Source of the DNA: Jatrophihabitans sp. GAS493
Lineage (GTDB): Bacteria > Actinomycetota > Actinomycetes > Mycobacteriales > Jatrophihabitantaceae
Assembly: GCF_900230215.1 (NCBI RefSeq)
Contig: NZ_LT907982.1
Span: 3,038,001 to 3,102,000 of the forward strand
Direction: 5' to 3'
Length of the DNA stretch: 64,000 nucleotides
Made by a program: the position numbers and the translations under genes. The notes under the pieces are model-generated. The model had not been told where the DNA came from, did not search any database, and saw only the letters and a list, made by a program, of their open reading frames with translations. How positions within the stretch are numbered: the stretch's first letter is position 1; the number at the start of each line of letters is the position of its first letter. Positions 42,609 to 51,281 of this stretch are shown here, in pieces.

Positions 42609-44621
42609 TTAGCCCATCCGCCACCAGCCGTGCCACCAGTCGGTGAAGTCCGGCTCCCAGGCCGCGGTGTAGATGCACGAGTCGGTGCCGACCACGAAGA
42701 CGTCGAGTTTGTCGGTGCTGCGGGAGACCGCAGTGACCGGCGCTCCCGGAGCGGCCCGCCCGCCGTTGAGCGACCACCATCCCTGCCAGCCGTTGGAGCC
42801 GGGCTCCCAGGCCGCCGTCTGGATGGCGCCGTTGACGTCGGTGGCGAAGATGTCGAGTTTGTCGGTGCTGCGGGAGACGCAGTGCACCGGTGCCCCCTGT
42901 GGGGCGACCAGGTCGCCGATGCGCCACCAGCCATGCCACCAGTCGGTGAAGTCCGGTTCCCAGGCGGCGGTGTAGACACCGCCGTCGGTACCGGTCACGA
43001 AGATGTCGAGTTTGTCGGTGCTGCGCGACACGGCCGTCACGGCTGCACCGGGCGCCGCGCGCCCGCCGTTGAGTTCCCACCATCCCTGCCAGCCGTTGGA
43101 GCCGGGCTCCCAGGCTGCCGTCTGGACCACGCCGTTGACGTCGGTCACGAAGATGTCGAGTTTGTCGGTGCTGCGTGAGACGCAGTGCACCGGTGCCCCC
43201 TGTGGGGCCACCAGGTCGCCGATGCGCCACCAGCCGTGCCACCAGTCGGTGAAGTCCGGCTCCCAGGCCGCGGTGTAGACGCCACCGTCGGTACCGACGA
43301 CGAAGATGTCAAGGTGATCGGCGCTTCGGGACACCGCGGTGATGTGCGCTCCCGGCGCAGCCACCCCGCCGTTGACGACCCACCAGCCGTGCCACCAGTC
43401 GGGGAAGTCCGGCTCCCACGCCGCGGTGTAGGTGTGGTTGTCGGTGCCGACGACGAAGACGTCGAGTTTGTCGGTGCTGCGTGACACGCCATGGACCGGA
43501 GCCCCGGGCGCGGCCGCGCCGCCATTGAGCCGCCACCAGCCGTGCCACCAGTCGGGGAAGTCCGGCTCCCAGGCCGCGGTGTAGATCGCGCCCGAGACGT
43601 CAGTGACGAAGATGTCGAGGTGATCTGCACTGCGTGACACCGGGTTGATCTCGGCGTGAGCCGGAACCTGAAGGGTCGGCACCAGCCAACGCGCAGGCGG
43701 AACGGTGACGCCGGTGAGTCCGTAGAACGCCTCGCCGTCGATGCCGCATTCGCCGTAGCCCATCTTGAAGAAGCCGGCGCCGGTGCCGTCCGGATGAGCT
43801 GCCCCGCCGAAGTTGAGCCCCCAAGAATTTCGGCAGATCCACGCCTGGTCGGCGTCGCTGTAGCCGACGACCAGTACGGCGTGCCCGCCCCGGACGTCGC
43901 CGGAGGTGTGCCGGTACACCCCGCCGCCGTAGTTGTCGAAGTCCTCGTAGACGGTGAAGCCGCAGACCATCGGCCCGACCGTCGATAGGTAGGTCTTCCG
44001 ATCGTCGCCGGTATGTGCGGTGTAGGTGTTCGCCTTGTACGCCTCGTGGATGCGGTCGCCCTCGTCACGGCAGTAGGCCAGCCACAGGTGCTCCGGGTCA
44101 TTCGGATCGCCCTGCGGCGGGTTGTCGAACGCCGTCATATAAGGGAAAACGGCATCCAGCACGACGCCGCGTGACTGCACCTGACCGAGGGCCGTCGCGT
44201 TGTTCCAACCACCGCAGTTGGCGCCGTGGCTGGAGCAGAAGTGCTGGTCGGCCTCCGAGAAGTGCAGCCCGTTCTGGCCGAGTTCGATCCCGGCCTGCGC
44301 GCCGAGCAGGCCGGTCGTTGCGAACGACACGCACGATCCGCACCACTCCTGGTCCTGGACAGCGCCGATGACGCCCCGGGCTCGCCAGTCGAACTCCGAG
44401 GCGATCCCGGGTCCGCCGGCCAGCCGCGCGGCTTGGGACTTGCTCCGAATGGCGCTCAGCAGCCGGCTACCCCGTTCCAGGGCCGGGGCCTGCAGAGGCT
44501 CTGGGGCTGGCTCCCAGCCGAGACCGTGGCCGGGTTCATCAGCGGGCAGCTCTCGCACCCGCCAGGACGAACCGGCCGCCTCGACCGCGGCTCGTAGTGC
44601 GGAAACATCCGATATTGGCAT
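42609..44621 (-). CDS. Papain-family (C1A) protease fused to a seven-repeat propeller
   Basis: 670 residues from ATG 44621 (CTGGAGG upstream). A short N-terminal region (1-75) precedes the peptidase: oxyanion Gln91 and catalytic Cys97 in QEWCGSC, His in GGHAVLVVGYS, Asn in RNSWGLNFGG, with extra Cys as in papain. From about residue 320, seven repeats of about 50 residues follow (VSRSTDKLDVFVVGTDNHTY, then TAAWEPDFPDWWHGWW), resembling DUF346-type propeller repeats; seven would close one propeller. There is no signal peptide, so it may work in the cytosol or be exported otherwise. An inhibitor of the matching family is encoded next. The propeller probably binds a glycan or partner. Confidence 0.85.
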   Translation of the reverse strand: MPISDVSALRAAVEAAGSSWRVRELPADEPGHGLGWEPAPEPLQAPALERGSRLLSAIRSKSQAARLAGGPGIASEFDWRARGVIGAVQDQEWCGSCVSFATTGLLGAQAGIELGQNGLHFSEADQHFCSSHGANCGGWNNATALGQVQSRGVVLDAVFPYMTAFDNPPQGDPNDPEHLWLAYCRDEGDRIHEAYKANTYTAHTGDDRKTYLSTVGPMVCGFTVYEDFDNYGGGVYRHTSGDVRGGHAVLVVGYSDADQAWICRNSWGLNFGGAAHPDGTGAGFFKMGYGECGIDGEAFYGLTGVTVPPARWLVPTLQVPAHAEINPVSRSADHLDIFVTDVSGAIYTAAWEPDFPDWWHGWWRLNGGAAAPGAPVHGVSRSTDKLDVFVVGTDNHTYTAAWEPDFPDWWHGWWVVNGGVAAPGAHITAVSRSADHLDIFVVGTDGGVYTAAWEPDFTDWWHGWWRIGDLVAPQGAPVHCVSRSTDKLDIFVTDVNGVVQTAAWEPGSNGWQGWWELNGGRAAPGAAVTAVSRSTDKLDIFVTGTDGGVYTAAWEPDFTDWWHGWWRIGDLVAPQGAPVHCVSRSTDKLDIFATDVNGAIQTAAWEPGSNGWQGWWSLNGGRAAPGAPVTAVSRSTDKLDVFVVGTDSCIYTAAWEPDFTDWWHGWWRMG

Positions 44622-45064
44622 CGCAAACCTCCAGGGTGAAAATGTCTCGGGAATTCTTCGGGTGGTTGACCCGATCGACTCGCCGCTCGGCGATCCGCGG
44701 GATCCGGCCAGGCCCATGCACATCACGGCTCTTCACCTGTGAATGCATGCAGTTTCGTAGACGTCGGTACCCGCTCAGCTCGTGTGCTCAGAAACGCGTC
44801 AAAGCCGGCGCCGACACAGGGAAGACGGCCGAGGACATGGATTTGATACCGAAATCACGGCATTTCCCGGCAGATTGTCGAGCAGGTGTGGCCTGACTCT
44901 TTGGTTGAGTCAGTAGGATCGCTCAGGCCTCACATCGCGACGCCGGTCGGCCACGGCTGGGCTCGTGGGCTGAGGAGTTCTTCGTCAGGGCGCAAACCGG
45001 CAGAACCGACCCGCTCGCGGCGTTATGCTTGAGCTTTCAACTAATGTGGATGTGGGGCTGACCA
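44622..45064. other. Divergent intergenic region, no gene recognised
   Basis: 443 bases between the protease (minus) and the transpeptidase (plus). Must hold both promoters; no clear boxes or structured element were identified. Confidence 0.5.
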
Positions 45065-46165
45065 GTGTCGAGTCGTCGTGGAGTTCCGCCGCTGAGCCTG
45101 TGCCGGCGGGGGGCAGTCGCCGGACTGCTGGCCGTGCCGCTTCTGCTTGCCGGATGCAGCGGTTCGTCGGGTTCCGCCGGAGCCAAGTCGAGCCAACCCG
45201 ACTCGCCCGCGGTCGGTAGCGGGGCGTCAACGTCCCCATCTGCACCGGCAGCGACGACCGGAGTGGCATCTGCGTCGGCGACGACCAGCGCACCCTCCTC
45301 GCCCAAGGCCGTGGCCAAGGCGGTACACATCCGGTTGCTCAACAGTGACGGGGCGACCTATGGGGTCGGGATGCCGATCGTCGCGTACTTCTCGAGCAAG
45401 ATCACGGATGGGAAGGCCTTCGCCGCGGCGACCGTGGTGAAGGTCAATGGGGTCGTCAACCACGGATCCTGGTACTTCGAATCCTCGTCCATCAACCGGG
45501 GCTACCCGATTGAGGCCCACTACCGACCGGCGCCGGCGGCGGGGGCGGCGAATCAGTTCTGGCCGGCGCATGCCGCAATCACGATGGCAATGCAGACGCA
45601 GGGCAAGTCGGCCGGGGCCGGCCTGGTCTTCGACGACAGCCTGACCCTGTCCATGGCCACCGCAGACGCGCATATCTCATACGTGAACTGTGCAACTGAG
45701 CGCATGACGGTGAAGTCGAACGGTGTTGCCGTGCGTGCGCCGATGCTCACCTCGTGCGGAGCACCGGTGACCCCGACCGCGAACGGCATCAAGGTCGTCC
45801 AGCAACTCGGCGAGGATGCGCCCGGCTCCGACACGCTGCGCCCCAGTGGCGCAGTCCGAATGGTCGGCGGTGGGGGTCTGCTCGGAAACTACGACCTGAT
45901 CGTTCCGTGGTCGGTTCGGCTGACGAACGGTGGCGAGTTCGTGCACGCCGCGGCCTGGAACGGCCGCAACATCGGAGCCCGGTCGACATCGGACGGGTGC
46001 ACCAACCTCAACACTCCGGACGCGAAGTGGTTCTACAAGTTCAGTCGAATCGGCGACGTCGTCATCTACACGAATACCGGCGGCCCGGCCATGAAGCCCT
46101 ACGACGGCTTCGGTGAGTGGAACCTGCCGACCTCCAGCTTCAACAACTCACCGACCGCGGCCTGA
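45065..46165 (+). CDS. L,D-transpeptidase lipoprotein (YkuD)
   Basis: 366 residues from GTG 45065. Signal peptide with lipobox LLLAGC, a Ser/Ala/Thr linker (about 35-85), an Ig-like domain (HIRLLNSDGATYGVGMPIVA), a second beta domain, and the YkuD catalytic motif HAAAWNGRNIGARSTSDGC (H-x-x-x-W...S-x-G-C). Such enzymes form 3-3 cross-links in peptidoglycan, as the LdtMt2-type lipoproteins do. All catalytic residues are present. Monocistronic, convergent with the RiPP operon. Confidence 0.92.
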   Translation: MSSRRGVPPLSLCRRGAVAGLLAVPLLLAGCSGSSGSAGAKSSQPDSPAVGSGASTSPSAPAATTGVASASATTSAPSSPKAVAKAVHIRLLNSDGATYGVGMPIVAYFSSKITDGKAFAAATVVKVNGVVNHGSWYFESSSINRGYPIEAHYRPAPAAGAANQFWPAHAAITMAMQTQGKSAGAGLVFDDSLTLSMATADAHISYVNCATERMTVKSNGVAVRAPMLTSCGAPVTPTANGIKVVQQLGEDAPGSDTLRPSGAVRMVGGGGLLGNYDLIVPWSVRLTNGGEFVHAAAWNGRNIGARSTSDGCTNLNTPDAKWFYKFSRIGDVVIYTNTGGPAMKPYDGFGEWNLPTSSFNNSPTAA

Positions 46166-46209
46166 GGCAAGCAGCGAGTTCCGTTCGGCGCGCTGTACCC
46201 GGGTCCGGA

Positions 46210-46425
46210 TCAGGCGATCCTGCGCGCGCGGACGGCCCAGGGTAGCCGGTTGGCGATGATGGCCGCGACCGGAGGTTCGACCGTCCAGCTGTGGCCGGTG
46301 TGGTCCCAGCGCAGAATGCGGTCATCGACCCAGGCCGCGTGAATCCAGCCATGACTGGCCGACAGTTTGCATGTTCGACCACACGCGCTCGTGGAGTCGC
46401 AGGTAAGGGAGTTGGCAGTTCGCAT
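46210..46425 (-). CDS. Small ORF at the end of the RiPP operon, 71 aa
   Basis: From ATG 46425 (GTG 46443 possible). RTANSLTCDSTSACGRTCKL (three Cys) is followed by HGWIHAAWVDDRILRWDHTG and HSWTVEPPVAAIIANRLPWA. It lies 80 bases after the DUF5825-like gene on the same strand, so it could be the last gene of that operon. Composition is protein-like; no family recognised. Confidence 0.45.
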   Translation of the reverse strand: MRTANSLTCDSTSACGRTCKLSASHGWIHAAWVDDRILRWDHTGHSWTVEPPVAAIIANRLPWAVRARRIA

Positions 46426-46503
46426 GCTCTGACCGTATCGCACAGACGTTCGATCACGCCAGAGGTGATCCGCGTCAGGTGAGTCGGATTGATGCTGCCC
46501 TTG

Positions 46504-47196
46504 TCACACCGCGAAGGATGGCCAGGGCCAGCGCCTCACCCGGTAGGGCATCCACCAGGCGAGCCCCCCGACCACGCCCACGAGCTGTTCACCGAGCAGC
46601 GCCTCCCAGACCTCCGTCGGCACCTCCTCGATCGCACAGCCTCGGCTCAGCTTCGCCACCGCATCGAGGTACAGCGGGTCATCGATCGTCAGCCGATGCA
46701 GGGTCGCGTCGCGGCGGTCACGAACCTGGATGAATCCTGGACCCTGCCGGTAGACGCACTTGTCGAGATAGAACGTCGATCGCCACGGATCGAGGATCCC
46801 CTGCGCCTCCTCATCGGTCAGGCCGACGATCCGCCGCGGGGGGCTGAGATGGCTGATCGAGGTCCAGACGTCGGGTAGCTCGCCGAGGTCAACGTCCCAA
46901 TCGACGACCACGCCGAGCGCGGTGAGCTCGCCGAGCAGCAGCATCGTCGTCACCAGCAGTCGCGGGTCGACCCGCCCCGAGAGCTCGACCGGCTCGCCGA
47001 ACTCGACGCGACGCACTCCGTCGGCGAAGAGGCGAGCGGCGGTCGCGGCTGGGTCGGCCCCGGCTGGGATCGAGTCGCTGCCCGCCGATACTGCCGGCAT
47101 CGAAGTCGTCTCGAGATCATGGTGACGCCACTGGTGCAGTTGCAGACCGGCATCGGCCGGCCCGAAGCGGGGCTTGGACCGGAGTTCGGTGCTCAT
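46504..47196 (-). CDS. DUF5825-like protein, partner of the radical SAM enzyme
   Basis: 230 residues. Its ATG overlaps the stop of the radical SAM gene (ATGA), so translation is coupled. LDKCVYRQGPGFIQVRDRRD near the C-terminal third is the most recognisable block of the DUF5825 family, found next to RiPP-maturation radical SAM genes. The N-terminal region (LRSKPRFGPADAGLQLHQWR) and PAATAARLFADGVRRVEFGE suggest an alpha/beta fold. No catalytic motif seen. Likely a substrate-binding or scaffold partner for the methyltransferase; this role is inferred from context. Confidence 0.7.
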   Translation of the reverse strand: MSTELRSKPRFGPADAGLQLHQWRHHDLETTSMPAVSAGSDSIPAGADPAATAARLFADGVRRVEFGEPVELSGRVDPRLLVTTMLLLGELTALGVVVDWDVDLGELPDVWTSISHLSPPRRIVGLTDEEAQGILDPWRSTFYLDKCVYRQGPGFIQVRDRRDATLHRLTIDDPLYLDAVAKLSRGCAIEEVPTEVWEALLGEQLVGVVGGLAWWMPYRVRRWPWPSFAV

Positions 47197-49151
47197 CGGG
47201 ATGCCTCCAAGACGGGCTCAGCGGCAGCGGTGTCGGCGCCGGTTTCGGGGTCGGGGTCGAACTCGTAGGTGCGGGCGAAGCGGACCAACTCCTGGTTGGT
47301 CGCCTCCGGCGCGACCTGGATGTACTGGCCGTTGTCGGTGAAGACGATGCCGAGATCGCGCCAGTCACCCAGGACCGCATCCACATCCGTCTGGTCCAGT
47401 GTGGGCAGGGATTTGCGCAACTGGTCGTGCAGCGAGGCGACCGAGTGCGGCTGGTCGAGCAGCCGGAACATCGCCAGCTCCAACCGATCTCGGAGCCAGT
47501 GCACCGTCCAGTCGAACGACTTTCGGTGGCTGACCAGCAGGATCTCCTCGCCCAGATCGACGTGGGTGAGCGTCGAGTCGGGGTACCCGTCCTGCCAGAC
47601 GCGGGCTGCCGCGTGCAGCCGCTGCGACAGCTCGTCGTCGATCCCGTGCGGGTCGGCCGTGAAGAGATAGGCGAGCTCGCGCAGCTCCTCCTCGGGCAGA
47701 TCATAGGTGCGTCGGTACTGCGGATCCGGCCGCGCGTCGCCGAAACCGAGTTCGGGCCGGTCGAAGAAGGGACTGAAGCGCTCGATGGCGATGCGCGCAA
47801 CCGCCTCCAGTGGCGGCAGATGGTGCAGCGCCGGCATCTGGGCCAGGACGTCCTCATAGTCCTGGCTCTCCTCCCCGGGGAACCCGAAGAGGTAGTTCCA
47901 GGAGACCGACAGCCCGACGCTCGCCGCGTCCCGCAGCATGCGGACGTTGAGCGCCCCGGTGACCCCTTTGTCCATAATTTTCAGCACACTCGTGCTCAGG
48001 CTCTCGATGCCGGGCTGCACGTTGACCAGGCCGGCATCGGCCAGCGCCGCCAGTTGCGGACGTTTGAGGTTCGACTTGATCTCGTACTGCAGGCGGAGGT
48101 CATAGCCTGACTCCGCGAGAGCCGGGATGAGCGATCGCAGGTAGTTCATGTCGAGGATGTTGTCGACGATGAACATATCCATCACCTGGTGCCGGCGGAC
48201 CTGCTCGATGATCTCATCGTAGAACTTGGTCGGACTCTTACTGCGGAACTGCATGAATGTTCCGTTGAGCCCGCAGAACGTGCAGTGGTGCTTCTCGCCC
48301 CACCAGCAGCCCCGCGCACCCTCGAGCACGAGCTTCGGTTCGACCCAGTCATGGGCGATGGAGGCTTCCAGGCGTTCGAAGTAGCCGTCATAGTCCGGCG
48401 CGACGATCTCGGCCGGAGCCAGCGGCGTGCGGCTCATATCGTTGGCGATTACCGTATTCGTGGTGTCCGTGGCGTCCCGCCAGCAGAGGCCATCGATGCG
48501 GGCCAGCGCCTCCGGCGCCGGCGCCCGGTTCTCGCGGCGAGCGTCGTCCAGTTCGAGGAGCAGAGCGGGGAAGGCATGCTCCCCTTCGCCCCGCACCACG
48601 AAGTCGACGAAGGTGAAGTTGCGGGCCACGGCCGCCCCCTGGGCTCCGTCGCAGTTGGCGCCACCCATCATCGTTATGACGTGCGGTGCCCGCTGCTTCA
48701 GCACCCGGGCCGCGGCTAGCGATGCGGTGTTCTGCTGGAATGTCGAGGTAAACCCGACCACATCGGGGCGGTCGGCCAGGATGCGGGTGACCAGGTCGTC
48801 GATGAATTCGCCGGCGCTGGCGTGCAGCTCGAGGCTGAGCTTCTCCTGCTCCGGGGTGTAGGAGAGTTCGTTGCCGATGTGCTCGACCCGCCACTGCGGG
48901 TCGTCGTAGAGCGCGGAGGAGAACACCCAGTCGCCGAGACCGGCGAAGTACGATTCCAGCGCGAGGAAGTGGTAGTCGCCGAGGGCGAACTGGCGGCGCT
49001 CGCAGAGCCAATCGACGTATTCGAGGTTGGCGTGAACGACGTTTACGCGGGCATCGGGCAGCGTCTGGCGCGCCGAGCGGCCCAGGATGCCGACGGCGAG
49101 GGAGGGGACGTCGATGAGCGCCCATGGCATGTTGACGAGTGCGATCTGCAT
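47193..49151 (-). CDS. B12-type radical SAM RiPP maturase (rSAM-ocin 1-like, likely C-methyltransferase)
   Basis: 652 residues from ATG 49151 (GGGGGCC upstream). Residues 1-190 are a cobalamin-binding-type Rossmann domain (ALVNMPWALIDVPSLAVGIL, DVVGFTSTFQQNTASLAAAR, GGANCDGAQG). The cluster motif near residue 280 is CWWGEKHHCTFC, CX7CX2C rather than CX3CX2C, as in the ribosomal-peptide maturation radical SAM protein 1 family (TIGR03975). The radical SAM barrel continues to about 500, and the C-terminus is a winged-helix-like domain. Family members C-methylate unactivated carbons in RiPP precursors. It follows the precursor gene after a hairpin; its expected substrate is the Val/Ile core of that peptide. 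Confidence 0.88.
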   Translation of the reverse strand: MQIALVNMPWALIDVPSLAVGILGRSARQTLPDARVNVVHANLEYVDWLCERRQFALGDYHFLALESYFAGLGDWVFSSALYDDPQWRVEHIGNELSYTPEQEKLSLELHASAGEFIDDLVTRILADRPDVVGFTSTFQQNTASLAAARVLKQRAPHVITMMGGANCDGAQGAAVARNFTFVDFVVRGEGEHAFPALLLELDDARRENRAPAPEALARIDGLCWRDATDTTNTVIANDMSRTPLAPAEIVAPDYDGYFERLEASIAHDWVEPKLVLEGARGCWWGEKHHCTFCGLNGTFMQFRSKSPTKFYDEIIEQVRRHQVMDMFIVDNILDMNYLRSLIPALAESGYDLRLQYEIKSNLKRPQLAALADAGLVNVQPGIESLSTSVLKIMDKGVTGALNVRMLRDAASVGLSVSWNYLFGFPGEESQDYEDVLAQMPALHHLPPLEAVARIAIERFSPFFDRPELGFGDARPDPQYRRTYDLPEEELRELAYLFTADPHGIDDELSQRLHAAARVWQDGYPDSTLTHVDLGEEILLVSHRKSFDWTVHWLRDRLELAMFRLLDQPHSVASLHDQLRKSLPTLDQTDVDAVLGDWRDLGIVFTDNGQYIQVAPEATNQELVRFARTYEFDPDPETGADTAAAEPVLEASR

Positions 49152-49218
49152 GATCGGCCCCCTTCGGGCGTCGGATAGCAGTGATTCGGTTACAGAGGCG
49201 GGGTAATCTGGCCGGAGA

Positions 49219-49251
49219 GCTGTCGGGGCGAACTCATCTCGCCCCGACAGC
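49219..49251 (-). terminator. Long hairpin between precursor and radical SAM gene
   Basis: GCTGTCGGGGCGA - 7 bases - TCGCCCCGACAGC, a perfect 13-bp stem, extended to about 18 bp by GGAGAG/CTCTCC with a 2-base bulge. It lies between the precursor stop and the enzyme start, where partial termination or RNA processing would give excess precursor mRNA, as in many RiPP operons. Confidence 0.7.
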
Positions 49252-49317
49252 CCTCTCCGCGGCCAGGGTCCGTGGCCGATGGGTCGGCCCGGATGGTTTG
49301 ACCGGATTGCCGGTGAA

Positions 49318-49416
49318 TTAGCGCCGTACGATGACGACGACCACGACGATGACCGGCCGGGCCCGATTCTGGTTGATCATGTCCAGTGGGTCGTTCTTCA
49401 CAATTGTCTTGCGCAT
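49318..49416 (-). CDS. RiPP precursor peptide with Val/Ile-rich core, 32 aa
   Basis: ATG 49416, TAA 49318, preceded at 8 bases by AGGAGGTGAG, the strongest ribosome site in this operon. Residues 1-20 are a polar leader (MRKTIVKNDPLDMINQNRAR). Pro21 is followed by VIVVVVVIVRR to the end: nine residues of only Val and Ile, then Arg-Arg. It is flanked by an S9 prolyl-oligopeptidase-like gene and a B12-type radical SAM gene. The expected product is a short hydrophobic peptide C-methylated on some Val/Ile. The gene is too short for usual ORF cut-offs. Low complexity could raise doubt, but start, ribosome site, context and a following hairpin agree. Confidence 0.8.
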   Translation of the reverse strand: MRKTIVKNDPLDMINQNRARPVIVVVVVIVRR

Positions 49417-49497
49417 CGCTCTCACCTCCTTCCGACTGGCTTCGTGGGCGGATTGCCCTAGTTGTGTTGGGGATCTGGTGTGTTCGGGTTGGCTTGG

Positions 49498-51279
49498 TCA
49501 GGTCGCTTCGCTGCCGACGAGGGCGGTGACCTGCTGGTCGTGCAGTTGGCCGGCCAGGAAAGTGACGAGCTCGACCAGCTCGTCGACCGAGGCCTGCCCC
49601 GACTGGACGCCATGCCCGGCGTCGCTGCGAATCAGGCGCACCGAACCACCGCGGGCGGTGAGTTCATCGGCGTACGACTCGATCTGACCCGCCGGGCAGC
49701 GCAGGTCATACCGGCCGGCGACGAGCAGGATCGGCGCCTTCACCTGCGCGATGTAGCTGGCCGGGGAGGCTTGCCGGTAACGCTCCGGCTGCAGCTGAGG
49801 CGGACCGCCGAAGAGGCGTTCGTCCAGTGCTCGCAGCTCGGTGGTAGCCCCGGCGTAGGCCTGCGGATAGTCGGCGATCGGATAGGCCGCGGCCGCTGCT
49901 CGCCACCGGTCAGGCTGCACGCCGGCGGCCAGTAAGGCCAGATAGCCACCCCAGGACCACCCGGCGATCGCCACCGCGTCCGCGTCGGCCCAGCCCCGAG
50001 CCACCAGCTCGTCTCGGGCGGCGCTCACGTCCGCCAGCTGGGTCAGCCCGACGCCGGCGCTGAAATCGTTGCGCCACCGGGGTCCGTAGCCGCTGGAACC
50101 GCGGTAGTTGACCCGGGCGACGGCCAACCCGGCCGCATTGAGCATGGCGACCGCCGGGTCATAGGCGTCGCGATCCTGCTGGTGCGGCCCTCCGTGCAGT
50201 AGGAAGACGGTCGGCCAGGGTGCCCCGACGGCCGCGGGCTCCGGTGGCAGCCAGAGGGTATGCACCGGACCGCCCGGCCCATCGGCCCAGAGTTCACCGA
50301 CGGCGCCCCGATTCGACTCGCGCGGCCGTGGTTGAGGGGCTGCCTCCCGGAGGAGCACCCGGCGGGCGACCGGCGGAGTGGCGGCGTCGGTCCAGAGGTA
50401 GTGGACCTCCCCGTCCGAGTGCGGTTGCGCGTCCAGGATGGTGCCGCGTGCGGTGGGCAGCAGCTGGGTGCGGCCGGTGGTGGGATCGAGACGGGTCAGG
50501 CGACTGCGCGCGTGGCGGTCCTGACGGATCAGCACCGAACCGTCCGGGCACCAACTGGTCGAGATCTCGGTGTCGAAGACCTCGGGCCAGTAGGTGCAGC
50601 CCGCGGCGAAGGTCCAGGTGCCGACCTGATACCCGAGCTCGGTCTGCCGGGTCAGCAGCAGTGTGGCCGACGCGCCGCCGGGACCGAATCCGCTCGCCCA
50701 CAAAGGCATTCGCTCGCCCGATAGCTGCACCGGTGCGCCGCCGCCGACCGGATGGATCTCGACCGCCGCTGACGATTCCGGTTCGGCCGCCGTCGCCAGC
50801 AGTGTGGCGTCGGAGCTGAGGTCGATCAACTCGCCGGCCCCGTGCCGGCGCAGCAGATGCTCGACCGCATGGTCGCCGCCGGCCCGGTCGCCGAGGCGGA
50901 GGTAGACGTCGAAACCATCCTCATCGGCCAACCCGATCGCGGCGGTGCCGTCGGTGGACATCGCCAGCCCGGCGTGGCGTCCGGCGGGCACCTCAGGCAG
51001 TGCCGGCGTGTCCGCGCCGCCGGCGAAGGGTTGGATGAACCAGCGACCGACGCCGGCCAGATCGTCGTCGAACCACCAGACCCGGCGGCCGGCCGGGTCT
51101 ATGTCGGCCAGCGTGGTGCCGTCGGTGCGGTTGGTCACCTGGCGGCGGCGGCCGGTCGTGGTGTCGAGGGTGAAGACCTCGCAGCGTCCACCGGCGTCGG
51201 CGATGGTGCACTGCCGGTGCGGTGCCAGTTCGGCGGCGCTCGGCAAGGTCGGCGGGACGAGTTCGATAGCCAGTTCCAT
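49498..51279 (-). CDS. S9 prolyl-oligopeptidase-family peptidase
   Basis: 593 residues, no signal peptide. An N-terminal beta-propeller (about 20-320), then an alpha/beta hydrolase: catalytic Ser about 443 in AIAGWSWGGYLALLAAG, Asp about 523 in LVAGRYDLRCPAGQ and His about 557 in SDAGHGVQSGQ. The propeller restricts entry to short peptides, and many members cut after Pro. The next gene's precursor has a single Pro before the Val/Ile run, so this enzyme is the candidate for leader removal. Its start lies two bases after the MFS stop. Confidence 0.85.
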   Translation of the reverse strand: MELAIELVPPTLPSAAELAPHRQCTIADAGGRCEVFTLDTTTGRRRQVTNRTDGTTLADIDPAGRRVWWFDDDLAGVGRWFIQPFAGGADTPALPEVPAGRHAGLAMSTDGTAAIGLADEDGFDVYLRLGDRAGGDHAVEHLLRRHGAGELIDLSSDATLLATAAEPESSAAVEIHPVGGGAPVQLSGERMPLWASGFGPGGASATLLLTRQTELGYQVGTWTFAAGCTYWPEVFDTEISTSWCPDGSVLIRQDRHARSRLTRLDPTTGRTQLLPTARGTILDAQPHSDGEVHYLWTDAATPPVARRVLLREAAPQPRPRESNRGAVGELWADGPGGPVHTLWLPPEPAAVGAPWPTVFLLHGGPHQQDRDAYDPAVAMLNAAGLAVARVNYRGSSGYGPRWRNDFSAGVGLTQLADVSAARDELVARGWADADAVAIAGWSWGGYLALLAAGVQPDRWRAAAAAYPIADYPQAYAGATTELRALDERLFGGPPQLQPERYRQASPASYIAQVKAPILLVAGRYDLRCPAGQIESYADELTARGGSVRLIRSDAGHGVQSGQASVDELVELVTFLAGQLHDQQVTALVGSEAT

Positions 51280-51281
51280 CG

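Noticed and set aside
43145..44101. 318-codon frame antiparallel in frame shift within the protease gene
   Set aside because: Ser/Thr/Arg/Pro-rich shadow of the papain-propeller gene.
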